Shown piece after piece: positions 34,666 through 42,623 of a DNA stretch of 64,000 nucleotides (the stretch's first letter is position 1; every line of letters begins with the position of its first letter). The stretch spans positions 62,001-126,000 of the forward strand of contig DVKR01000018.1 in the NCBI GenBank assembly GCA_018715935.1. The letters run 5' to 3'. The notes below the pieces were generated by a model, which was not told where the DNA came from, ran no database searches, and saw only the letters and a program-made list of their open reading frames with translations. Position numbers and translations under genes: made by a program. The DNA is from Candidatus Aphodovivens excrementavium. GTDB lineage: Bacteria; Actinomycetota; Coriobacteriia; Coriobacteriales; Eggerthellaceae.

Positions 34666-35988
34666 ATGGAGTGGATAGGAGTGGCGGGCATCGTTGTCGC
34701 GCTGGTGTTCTTTATCGTTGCCGCGATGAAGGGCTACACCGTTATGCTGACGGCGCCCATTACCGCCATAATCATCATTCTCACCAACCAGATGGACTTC
34801 AACCAGTTCTTCTTTGCCGATCCGCAGGATTCTTATCTTGCGGGCGCGGGCAGCTTCGTTATGAGCACGATCCCGATTTTCATTTTGTCGGCGGTGTTCG
34901 GAAAGTATATCGACGCGTCGGGGGCGGCTCGCTCTATCGCGAGCGCACTGATGAGCAAAGTGGGAACGAACAGCCCGTATGGGGTTTTGCTCGGAATCGC
35001 GGCCATAACCGCGCTGTTTTCCTATGGCGGCATCGCAATCTTTGTGGTGATGTTCGCTATCATGCCGCTGGCCAAGCCTATTTTCAAAGAGTGCAACATC
35101 GCGTGGCACCTGTTTTTGGCCTCGTTCGCGCTGGGCGCGGCATCATTCACGATGGGCATGATTCCCGGAAGCCCCGACACTTCCAACGTCATCACGGCTA
35201 ACGGCTGCGGGGTAACCACCACGGCGGCGCCGGTGCTCGGCATTATCGGGTCTATCGTCACCATTGTGTTGGGCTGCGTTTATATCAAAATCGCGCTCAA
35301 GCGCTCTCAAGCCAAGGGGGAGGGCTACGACTGCATCCTGCCCGACATGTCGTATTCCACCGACAATCTGCCCAGCCTCGCGCGCTCGCTCACGCCCATC
35401 GTGGTGCTTATTGCCACCATTCTCATCGGCAGTGCTTTCAAGGTTCCCAATATCGTCTACATTGCGATGACCATTGCCATTGTGCTGTCGGCTGTGCTGT
35501 TCAACCGCTATATCAACCACGACCACAAAGGCGTGTTGGGAAGCGGGGCGCAAGATTCTTTGGCGCCGGTGCTGTTCACGGCAGCCGCTGCCGGCATTGG
35601 CTCGGTGGTAGCCGCTTCGAGCGGTTTTGGCGTCATTCAAGAGGCCGTCTACAACATGCCCGGAGGCCCGTATGTTTCCGCTGCGGTGCTGTCGTGCACG
35701 CTGGGCGGCATCATCGGCGGCGGCACGGCCGCATGCGGCATCATGGTGCAGAACTTTATCGGCGATTACCTTGCCTTGGGAGTGTCGGCAGCCGTTCTCT
35801 ACAAGGTCGTTAATGTTGCGGCTCTCGTGGGTGGCGCGTTGCCTAACGCAGGGTCGCTGTTCGGCATGCTCAACGCCATGAGCCTCAACCACAAAAATGC
35901 CTACCGTCATTTCTTCTGGCAGTCAGTGGTTATCGACGGTATCGCGCTTGTGGTGATCATCGTCTTGGGAACCCTTGGCGTGCAGTAG
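34666..35988 (+). CDS. GntP-family permease, copy 2
   Basis: This 440-aa permease has the same length as copy 1 and near-identical helices (MEW-GVAGI-VALVFF-VAAM-GYTVML... and GMIPGSPDTSNV). Differences cluster in loops (for example SYLAGAGSFVMSTIP and NGCGVTTTAAP), suggesting a shifted substrate range. A good ribosome site (AGGAGGGGGTAGCTAT) precedes ATG 34666. It closes the LysR-oxidoreductase-permease module. No hairpin terminator with a T-run was seen before the convergent PPOX gene. Confidence 0.9.
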   Translation: MEWIGVAGIVVALVFFIVAAMKGYTVMLTAPITAIIIILTNQMDFNQFFFADPQDSYLAGAGSFVMSTIPIFILSAVFGKYIDASGAARSIASALMSKVGTNSPYGVLLGIAAITALFSYGGIAIFVVMFAIMPLAKPIFKECNIAWHLFLASFALGAASFTMGMIPGSPDTSNVITANGCGVTTTAAPVLGIIGSIVTIVLGCVYIKIALKRSQAKGEGYDCILPDMSYSTDNLPSLARSLTPIVVLIATILIGSAFKVPNIVYIAMTIAIVLSAVLFNRYINHDHKGVLGSGAQDSLAPVLFTAAAAGIGSVVAASSGFGVIQEAVYNMPGGPYVSAAVLSCTLGGIIGGGTAACGIMVQNFIGDYLALGVSAAVLYKVVNVAALVGGALPNAGSLFGMLNAMSLNHKNAYRHFFWQSVVIDGIALVVIIVLGTLGVQ

Positions 35989-36159
35989 GTTTTAGGACGG
36001 GGGACGGCGCGGTGGCTCGGCGGCTGCTTTGCCGCAACGCTGAAGCGCCGTCCGATTTTCGTGGCGCGGCCGGACGCGCAGGGTATCCTTACTCGATGCG
36101 GCTTGGCAGCGCCGTCCGCTCTGCCCGAAGCGTCTCGGCAGCGACGCTCGCCCCTTGCC

Positions 36160-36221
36160 GGCGCGGCCCTGCTACGTCCGCTCATGTCTCGGCGCGGCCC
36201 TGCCACGTCCGCCCATATCTC
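36160..36221. repeat. 31-bp tandem duplication
   Basis: Two adjacent units starting GGCGCGGCCCTG at 36160 and 36191 differ at about three positions. They lie in a GC-rich non-coding stretch (35989-36250) between the convergent GntP and PPOX genes. Confidence 0.85.
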
Positions 36222-36250
36222 GGAGCGTCTCCGTTCCGCCGAGCGACCCT

Positions 36251-36760
36251 TTAAAGGGAAAGCGGGTTCCAGCTGCCGTCGATGTCGCAGATCCACCCCT
36301 GTGCGTCGACGATGGTGAAAAACGTGAGCTCGGCAGCGTCGGGGCTTGCGTGGTATTCCCCTAAGGCGCACATATGGTCGAAGCCGGCCTGCCGCACCGC
36401 CGCGCTTGCGCGGTCGTGCAAGTCGGCGCGGCCGCGCACGATAATCCAGCCGCTTCCCGGTTTCCAGGCGGTGAGCTCGAGTTTGGGGTTTTCCTGCAGC
36501 TCGCGATACACGTCTTTGGTGGTTGCGGTGCAAAACCACAGCGTGTCTTGCTCGAGCGCCACGAAACTAAAGGGCCTTACGTGGGGCTGATCGCCCTCGC
36601 AAGTCGCCAGATACCATGCAGGCACGCTGCGGAGGTAGTCAAGCACTGTTCGCAGCCCATCTGCGGTGTTGGCGCTCTTGCCGCCTGTCGTTTCGGGCGC
36701 GGCGTTCGCGGATTCCTGCGCATTGGTCTCAGGCTCAAGCGAACGAGGCGATGCGTTCAT
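36251..36760 (-). CDS. PPOX-family (pyridoxamine 5'-phosphate oxidase-like) flavin-binding protein
   Basis: The 169-aa protein has a split-barrel FMN-binding fold suggested by WYLATCEGDQPHVRPFSFV, LWFCTATTKDVYRELQENPKLELTAW and GWIIVRGRADL. Such proteins usually bind FMN or F420 as redox cofactors. The first 35 residues are a polar extension. The gene begins 12 bp after the ecfT stop, so it is the last gene of the riboflavin-uptake operon under the FMN riboswitch, a fitting position for a flavin-using protein. The substrate is unknown. Confidence 0.85.
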   Translation of the reverse strand: MNASPRSLEPETNAQESANAAPETTGGKSANTADGLRTVLDYLRSVPAWYLATCEGDQPHVRPFSFVALEQDTLWFCTATTKDVYRELQENPKLELTAWKPGSGWIIVRGRADLHDRASAAVRQAGFDHMCALGEYHASPDAAELTFFTIVDAQGWICDIDGSWNPLSL

Positions 36761-36772
36761 AGTTTCTCCAAT

Positions 36773-37567
36773 CTAGGCAAAAACGAAGTTGGTTGCGATA
36801 ACGCAGGCCAACATAAGGGCTATTACGCAAACGGCGATGCCGTCAATGCGGCCGAAGCGCAGAGGGTGCAGCCTCGTGCGTCCTGCCCCGCCGTGATAGC
36901 AGCGCGCCTCCATGGCTCCCGATAGGGTTTCCGCATGGCGAAAAGCGCTGGTAAACAAGGGGACGGTAAGCGAAAGCAGCATGCGCATGCGCCCTTCGGA
37001 AAACCTTGCGCCGCGACTGATTTGGGCGCGGTATATCGTGGTGAGCTCTTGGGCGAACTGCGGCAGGAAGCGCAAGGCGATGCCCATCATCATCGAGAGT
37101 TCGTGAGCCGGAAGACCAAGTTTTGCAAAAGGCTTCAAAAGGTGCTCGAACGCATCGGTGATATCCAGCGTTTGCGTGGTGAGCGTGAGCAGGCTTGCTT
37201 CTAGAAGCAAGAGCAGCAAGCGGCACGAGATAAAAGCCGCTTGGACAAGGCCCGCTTGGCTGATGCAGAAGATCCACCATTGCGCATATACGGTACCGCC
37301 TTGTACGAAAAAGATGTTGAGCAGGGCGGTTATAACCACAATGAAGGCAAGTGGAGCAATGGATCGCAGCGCTTTTGCGAGGGGGATGCGCGAAAGGGCG
37401 AAAAACGCCGCTACGAACACGGCGCACGCTGCAAGCCCCCAAAACGTTTGCGCCACGAAGGTAACCGCCATAAGCGCAAGCGAAAGCACCAGCTTGGCGC
37501 GAGCGTCCATGCGGTGCACCGGGCTCGTTCCCGGCCAATATCTCCCTATGAGCGCGGTGTCTGGCAT
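36773..37567 (-). CDS. ecfT: ECF transporter transmembrane component EcfT
   Basis: This 264-aa membrane protein couples the two ATPases to the substrate-binding S component. It has about five or six helices and the two family coupling motifs, AQISRGARF and AMEARCYHGG, whose Ala-Arg-x-Gly-like segments contact the EcfA grooves. It starts 5 bp after the ecfA2 stop in the same operon. Together with ribU, ecfA1 and ecfA2 it makes a complete riboflavin ECF transporter. The module may also serve other S components elsewhere in the genome. Confidence 0.92.
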   Translation of the reverse strand: MPDTALIGRYWPGTSPVHRMDARAKLVLSLALMAVTFVAQTFWGLAACAVFVAAFFALSRIPLAKALRSIAPLAFIVVITALLNIFFVQGGTVYAQWWIFCISQAGLVQAAFISCRLLLLLLEASLLTLTTQTLDITDAFEHLLKPFAKLGLPAHELSMMMGIALRFLPQFAQELTTIYRAQISRGARFSEGRMRMLLSLTVPLFTSAFRHAETLSGAMEARCYHGGAGRTRLHPLRFGRIDGIAVCVIALMLACVIATNFVFA

Positions 37568-37572
37568 GGTGC

Positions 37573-38616
37573 TTAGCGCTCCTTAGGGTGCGTTGATGTG
37601 GGCTGCGAGGGTACGCTTTGCAGCTGCTGCTCTGCCGCGTCGGCGAGCGGGCTTCTCAGATCGTCTGCGCCGGCGGATCGATGCGGTTTCAGCTGCTGCG
37701 CCAATGCGTCGGCGAGCGAGGCCTCATCGTAGAGCTTTTCGGGCAGCGCAAATCCGGCATGGCGTAGTTCCTCGGCGAACTGCTGGGAGGCGGGGGCGTT
37801 CAACCCAATCTCCCGCAGTTCTTCCACGTGGGAAAACACCTCTTCCGGCACACCGAGCCACCTCGCTTCTCCATGATCGAGCACAAGGATTCTGTCTGCC
37901 AGACGGGCGAGGTCTTCCATGGAGTGCGACGCCATCATGATGGAGAGCCCGTGGCGGTGCAGCTCTTCGATAAGCTCAAGAAACTCTTCTCGCGCCACCG
38001 GGTCAAGGCCGGCAACCGGCTCGTCCATCACCAGCACGCGCGGCTGCATGGCGAGCACGCCCGCAAAGGCAACGCGGCGTTGCTGCCCGCCCGAAAGCTC
38101 GAAGGGGCTGCGCTGCGCTACGTCGGCTTCGTCGAGATGCACCAGGCGCAACGCCTCGCTCACGCGTCGTGCCACCTCTTCGTCGTCGAGTCCGAGGTTT
38201 CGCGGGCCAAAGGCCACGTCCTCGTAGACGGTAGCAGCGAAAAGCTGGTGCTCCGGATACTGGAACACCAGGCCGACGGCGCTCCTGCACGTTTGCGCCG
38301 TCTTTTTGTCGGAGAGATCCGCGCCGTCGAAGAGCACGTGCCCCTCGGCTGGGTGCAAAAGCCCGTTGGCATGCTGAATAAGCGTGCTCTTTCCGCTTCC
38401 CGTGTGGCCGGCCAATCCGAGAAACTCGCCGTCGTCCAAGGTGAAAGACACGTCGTGTAGCGCCCAGACTCTTTTCCCGTCTGAAGGGGCGTTGGCTTGG
38501 GGGGCTTGAGCGTCATGACCGCCTCCAGTGTGGCGCCGGGAGAATGACTTTGCCCGTTTTTTCCGACTCTTTGGGGCGTCGTAGGAATAGCTTACGCATT
38601 CGAATGCAAGCGGCAT
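37573..38616 (-). CDS. ecfA2: ECF transporter ATPase EcfA2
   Basis: The 347-aa ABC ATPase has Walker A GHTGSGKST, Q-loop VFQYPEHQLF, signature LSGGQQRRVAFAG and Walker B VLVMDEPVAGLDP. The DEPxAGLDP version is characteristic of EcfA2. A basic insertion (PKSRKKRAKSFSRR, residues 15-28) precedes the nucleotide domain, and a C-terminal tail of about 60 residues is Gln/Ser-rich. Its start lies 25 bp inside the ecfA1 3' end, so translation is probably coupled. Confidence 0.92.
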   Translation of the reverse strand: MPLAFECVSYSYDAPKSRKKRAKSFSRRHTGGGHDAQAPQANAPSDGKRVWALHDVSFTLDDGEFLGLAGHTGSGKSTLIQHANGLLHPAEGHVLFDGADLSDKKTAQTCRSAVGLVFQYPEHQLFAATVYEDVAFGPRNLGLDDEEVARRVSEALRLVHLDEADVAQRSPFELSGGQQRRVAFAGVLAMQPRVLVMDEPVAGLDPVAREEFLELIEELHRHGLSIMMASHSMEDLARLADRILVLDHGEARWLGVPEEVFSHVEELREIGLNAPASQQFAEELRHAGFALPEKLYDEASLADALAQQLKPHRSAGADDLRSPLADAAEQQLQSVPSQPTSTHPKER

Positions 38617-39644
38617 AGCTCCTCCTTCAACGAGTCGGGGTGAATGTGGACATGCACTGGCACTCCGCGTTTTTGCAGCTCAAGCGAGAGAGTGCAAGCA
38701 AAAGGGACGTCGAGGTTCAAATGCTCGAGCAAATCCGACTGCGTCAGCACTTCTTCGGGCGCGCCGTCGCAGGCCACGCGGCCTCCGTTCAGGATAATGA
38801 CGCGCTGCGCTTGCGCGGCCTCTTCCATGAAATGCGTAATCATGACGATGGTTTTTCCTTCGCGGTGAAGCTGGTGGCACAATTCCATAAGCTTCTTGCG
38901 CCCCTGCGGGTCGAGCATCGAGGTCGCTTCGTCTAGAATCAATATGTCGGGGCGCATGGCAAGCACGCCTGCCACGGCAACTCGTTGTTTCTGCCCGCCC
39001 GAGAGCGCGGCTGTTTCTCGAGTCTGAAAACCCTCAAGCCCCACTTCGCTCAGGCTTTCGTCTACGCGTTGGCGGAGCTCGTTTGCGGGAACCCCCAGGT
39101 TTTCTGGACCGAAAGCAACGTCGTTTTCCACCAGGCTGGCAACAAGCTGGTCGTCGGGGTTTTGAAACACCATGCCCGCCTGGCTTCGAATGACATAGGT
39201 TGATTCTTCGTCGGCGGTGTCGTGCCCCAGCACGGTTACGTTGCCGTGGTCGGGCATCAGCAGGGCATTCATGTGTTTGGCAAGCGTCGATTTGCCCGAG
39301 CCATTGCCTCCCAGGATGGCAACGAACTCTCCACGGGGTATGCGGATGGTTACGTCTTGCAGCACGAACGTGTCTCCGTCGTAGGAAAATGCGAGGTCGT
39401 GAGTTTGCACGGCGGCATCGCGAGAGCCGGGAGCGTCTGCGGGGGCGGCGTTTCGTGGACAGGGGGCGCTGTCTGAAGCGGCAGCGCGCGGATCTGGGGC
39501 GCCGTCTGAAGCGGCAGTGCGCGGATCTGGGGCGCCGTCTGAAGCGGCAGTGCGCGGCTCTGGGACGCTGTCTGGAACGGCAGCGCGCAGGTCGGAATTG
39601 CTCTCGCGTGGTGACATGGACTTTTGGGGCGACGAATCGGGCAT
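38592..39644 (-). CDS. ecfA1: ECF transporter ATPase EcfA1
   Basis: The 350-aa ABC ATPase has Walker A GGNGSGKST, Q-loop VFQNPDDQLV, signature LSGGQKQRVAVAG and Walker B ILILDEATSMLDP, the EcfA1-type form. An unusual N-terminal extension of about 75 residues precedes the ATPase domain and contains four 11-residue repeats of the SDGAPDPRTAA type, matching a 33-bp DNA tandem repeat. It lies 14 bp after ribU and overlaps ecfA2. Confidence 0.92.
   Translation of the reverse strand: MPDSSPQKSMSPRESNSDLRAAVPDSVPEPRTAASDGAPDPRTAASDGAPDPRAAASDSAPCPRNAAPADAPGSRDAAVQTHDLAFSYDGDTFVLQDVTIRIPRGEFVAILGGNGSGKSTLAKHMNALLMPDHGNVTVLGHDTADEESTYVIRSQAGMVFQNPDDQLVASLVENDVAFGPENLGVPANELRQRVDESLSEVGLEGFQTRETAALSGGQKQRVAVAGVLAMRPDILILDEATSMLDPQGRKKLMELCHQLHREGKTIVMITHFMEEAAQAQRVIILNGGRVACDGAPEEVLTQSDLLEHLNLDVPFACTLSLELQKRGVPVHVHIHPDSLKEELCRLHSNA
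39475..39606 (-). repeat. 33-bp tandem repeat in the ecfA1 5' end
   Basis: Four units begin at about 39475, 39508, 39541 and 39574 (plus-strand GAAGCGGCAG-type starts). The exact 33-nt period keeps frame and encodes 11-residue Pro/Asp/Ala repeats. Units 1-3 are nearly identical, suggesting recent expansion. Confidence 0.9.
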
Positions 39645-39658
39645 GGGCTTTCCTTCGG

Positions 39659-40426
39659 CTACCTACCTTTTACCTGCTTTTTTCGCGGGGTGATGAGATT
39701 CGAGATGCTCTTGTATATTGCCAATGTTAGCACGGCGTTGATGACGCCTTTCAACAGATTGAAGGGCACCAGAATCGGCAGGATCATGGCGATTACGGCA
39801 TCGAGGGGAACGCCCAGCCAGCTAGGGGTGATAATCAGGTTGCCGACGATCGCCATAAGCACGGCGCATATCACGCTCACCACTAAGCCCGCGATCGCGC
39901 GGGGGAAGGTGCGCCCGTGGTTGTAGATGACGGCGGCGGGCACCACAAACCCTATAACAACCAAGATGTTCATCACGGCGCCCGAGAAGTCTGCCATAAG
40001 CAGGCCGTGGATAACGGCTCCCGCTATGCCTACCGCCAATCCTCCGCCGGCGCCGAAGGCGAATCCGCACACCATGGCAGGCATGGCGGATGCATCGTAT
40101 TTCAACCAGGTCACGCCAGGAATGAGGGGAAACTCAATAAACGACAGCAGCACGCCGATGGCGCAGAGCAGCGCCATGGTGACAAGTTGGCGCGTCTCCC
40201 ATTTGTTGGTGTTCTTTATGCTGGTGGCTTGTGCGCCGGAGGTCGGCCTGTCGGCGGCTTTGCTGAGAGGCATTTGCGCTCCGGCGGCCGGCTTGTCAGC
40301 GTTTTTGCTACGTGGCGCTTTTGCGTCGTCGGCCCGCTCGGTGGGCGGCTTCGACGGCGCGACGGGCGCGTTTGTGGGCAGGGCGTCTGGTCTTGCCGTG
40401 TCGTCAGCTGATTCGAATTGGCTCAT
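39659..40426 (-). CDS. ribU: Riboflavin ECF transporter S component RibU
   Basis: The 255-aa substrate-binding membrane protein has six helices from about residue 85. Its RibU-family features are FPLIPGVTWLKYDASAMPAMVCGF, the glycine-rich AGAVIHGLLMADFSGAVMN and PFNLLKGVINAVL. The first 80 residues are a low-complexity Ala/Pro/Lys extension. I chose ATG 40426 (AAAGGGGCTTAGC before it) over an in-frame extension through the attenuator. The FMN riboswitch upstream independently supports riboflavin or FMN as substrate. Confidence 0.92.
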   Translation of the reverse strand: MSQFESADDTARPDALPTNAPVAPSKPPTERADDAKAPRSKNADKPAAGAQMPLSKAADRPTSGAQATSIKNTNKWETRQLVTMALLCAIGVLLSFIEFPLIPGVTWLKYDASAMPAMVCGFAFGAGGGLAVGIAGAVIHGLLMADFSGAVMNILVVIGFVVPAAVIYNHGRTFPRAIAGLVVSVICAVLMAIVGNLIITPSWLGVPLDAVIAMILPILVPFNLLKGVINAVLTLAIYKSISNLITPRKKQVKGR

Positions 40427-40480
40427 GCTAAGCCCCTTTCCTGCAGGCGAACGAACAAGGGGCTTGAGTTTTCGGCCTGC

Positions 40481-40521
40481 AAAAGAAAACGAGCCCGTAC
40501 GGATTCTTTCCATACAGGCTC
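40481..40521 (-). terminator. Attenuator terminator of the FMN riboswitch
   Basis: On the minus strand GAGCCTGTATGGA pairs with TCCGTACGGGCTC (allowing G-T pairs) around AAGAA, then GTTTTCTTTT follows. It sits between the aptamer and ribU, the expected position for FMN-dependent premature termination. Confidence 0.85.
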
Positions 40522-40640
40522 ATTGGGTTCGCATGGTTAAAGCACGTAAGGTCTGCGGCGCACGGGCGTCGGACGAGCACACGCGCTGCGCGTGCTTTGC
40601 GACAAACGTGCGCTGCGACAAACGTCGCAACAACGCGAAT

Positions 40641-40797
40641 CTCTGCCTCTTCCATCCGGACTGTAACCGTTGGTCTTGGGTTCTCACCAAAGTCAGCCGA
40701 ATCCGTTTGCATTCTTCAAACGGATTCGGGTCGCGGACTGTCGACGCTGCCTCGCAGGTCGCATCACCGCCAGTGAGGAATTTCACCTCGCCCTGAA
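40641..40797 (-). promoter_or_regulatory. FMN riboswitch (RFN element)
   Basis: Reading the minus strand, the conserved RFN blocks appear in order: GGGCGAGGTGAAATTCC, GGCGGTGAT, the AGTCCGCGACCCG segment, a long variable stem (AATCCGTTTGAAG...CAAACGGATT), TTTGGTGAGAACCCAA, and AGTCCGGATGGAAGAGGCAG. FMN binding should favour the downstream terminator and switch off the riboflavin-uptake operon. Confidence 0.95.
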
Positions 40798-40813
40798 ACA
40801 GAATCCGCCCGCG

Positions 40814-40819
40814 ATTGTA
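40814..40819 (-). promoter_or_regulatory. Candidate -10 (TACAAT) upstream of the FMN riboswitch
   Basis: On the minus strand TACAAT lies about 17 bp before the aptamer, a sensible position for the transcript start. No good -35 was identified. Confidence 0.35.
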
Positions 40820-41009
40820 GCGCGAAACGTAAAAAAGAGGTAGTCCCATTTTGCGTTTCGCCCGCGGTCGTTGCCGAAGAGCCCTCGGATGACCTACATT
40901 CTGTCAGCGGACTGCCGGTGTTCGGTCTATGGGCTGCCTAGTATTCGCTGCAGGCGGATTGGGATCGGGCTTGCGGCTTCCTGCTGAGCAAATACGCTAT
41001 TATGAGCGC

Positions 41010-42623
41010 ATGGCGAAAAGGCGAAACAACAAAAAGGCACGTGCGCAGGGCGGGCATGAACCGTCCCGTTCCGAGCACCCCCGTTCTCGCGACAGCGAAA
41101 AACAAGCACCTACGCGACAGTCGGCCGAGCCTCTGCAGGGAAACCCGCGTAAGCGCATTGCCGTCGTCGGCGGCGGGGCGGCGGGTTTGGCCGCCGCGAT
41201 TTCCGCAGCGCGCGAAAGCGCGATTGCCGGTGCTGCCGCTCAGGTTGTCGTATTCGATGCCGACGAGCGCATAGGGCGCTCGATCCTGGCAACGGGTAAC
41301 GGAAGATGCAATTTCTCCAACGCGTCCATCGACGCTGGTCAGTATTACAACTCCGATTTCGTGTCGAAGGCGCTTGATTCGCTTGCATCCTCTTGCGAAG
41401 CGTTGCGCCTTTCCGAGCAGGACGAAGGCGGCAATCACGTCCGCCAACAGTCTCATGACATGCAGTCATGCGCGAATGCCGCCTCCGAAGACCCTGTGCT
41501 CCGATTCTTCGCTGATCTGGGCATGCTCTGGCGCGAAGAGGGCGAAGGACGGCTGTATCCCGTTACGGGCAAGGCATCCACGGTGGTTGACGTGCTGCGC
41601 TTTGCTGCGCAGAGCTTCGGCGCTCTCGAGGCGTGCGAAAGGCGAGTGGTGCGCATCGAGACGCCTCGTGAGGAAGGCGGGCTCTTTCATCTTCGGTTTT
41701 CCGACGGCAGCATCGAACATGCCGCCTCGGTGATTGTTGCCGTTGGCGGCAAACACGCGTTTGGCCTAGATGAAGCGTCGTCTGCGTCGCAGCGTGCGCG
41801 CGGCAGGTCCTCGTCTTCCGCCAGCGGGTCTGAGGTTGCCGGAGGTTCGCAAGCGCTGCTGCTGCCGGCCTATGCCGTCAAGGCGTTTCGGCCGGTTTTA
41901 GGTCCTCTGTCGGTAAGTGAGCAGGCGCCGCGCCAGCTCGACAACATCCGCGTTCGCGCTCTTGTCGAGCTGCGCGAGAGATGTCCTTCCGGAAAAAAGA
42001 AAGCCGAACAGGCGGGCGAGGTGCTCTTCCGCTCGTATGGCGTGTCGGGAATATGCATTTTCAACTTGTCGCGTTTTGCCGAGCCGGGCGACACGCTGCT
42101 TATCAACTTTATGCCCTCGATGGATGAGGCTGCTTGTGCGCGGTTTATCGAACAACGCCACCGCCGCTTGGCGGCATCCGCTTCGATTTTCCCGTGCGGC
42201 GCGGCGGTCACCAACGAAACCTTGCTGCGAGGCGTGTTGCTTCCTGTTGTGGCTCATGTGGTGCTGGAGCATGCCGGTCTTGGCGAGAAAGAGCCGTTCG
42301 AAAAAGGCGCTGCGGCAAAACTGGCAGCGGCGCTCACCCGTTTTCCCCTCACGGTAACGGGCGCGGGCGATACGCGGCAATGCCAGGTCATGCGCGGTGG
42401 TTTGGCGGTGGACCAGTTCGACCCCGCAACGATGGAGTCGCGTTTCGATGCGGGTTTGTTTGCGGCAGGCGAAGCGCTTGACGTTGATGCACCCTGCGGC
42501 GGATACAACCTTCACTGGGCGTGGGCAAGCGGCCTGCTTGCGGGCAGAGCGGCGGCAGGCAGGTTGCTAGGCGAGTTCGTTCCGCTAGAGGCAGATGAAG
42601 GAAACGGGAAACGCAATGCTTGA
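41010..42623 (+). CDS. HI0933/BaiN-family FAD-dependent oxidoreductase
   Basis: The 537-aa flavoprotein has a Rossmann FAD-binding motif, IAVVGGGAAGLAAAISAAR (about residues 48-66), the family strip SILATGNGRCNFSN, and the C-terminal FAD closure FAAGEALDVDAPCGGYNLHWAWASG. This family includes the bile-acid enzyme BaiN, but most members have no assigned substrate. The first 45 residues are basic and disordered. The frame is open to 40929; ATG 41010 marks the natural start after an AT-rich gap. The last 8 bases overlap the next flavoprotein gene. Confidence 0.87.
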   Translation: MAKRRNNKKARAQGGHEPSRSEHPRSRDSEKQAPTRQSAEPLQGNPRKRIAVVGGGAAGLAAAISAARESAIAGAAAQVVVFDADERIGRSILATGNGRCNFSNASIDAGQYYNSDFVSKALDSLASSCEALRLSEQDEGGNHVRQQSHDMQSCANAASEDPVLRFFADLGMLWREEGEGRLYPVTGKASTVVDVLRFAAQSFGALEACERRVVRIETPREEGGLFHLRFSDGSIEHAASVIVAVGGKHAFGLDEASSASQRARGRSSSSASGSEVAGGSQALLLPAYAVKAFRPVLGPLSVSEQAPRQLDNIRVRALVELRERCPSGKKKAEQAGEVLFRSYGVSGICIFNLSRFAEPGDTLLINFMPSMDEAACARFIEQRHRRLAASASIFPCGAAVTNETLLRGVLLPVVAHVVLEHAGLGEKEPFEKGAAAKLAAALTRFPLTVTGAGDTRQCQVMRGGLAVDQFDPATMESRFDAGLFAAGEALDVDAPCGGYNLHWAWASGLLAGRAAAGRLLGEFVPLEADEGNGKRNA

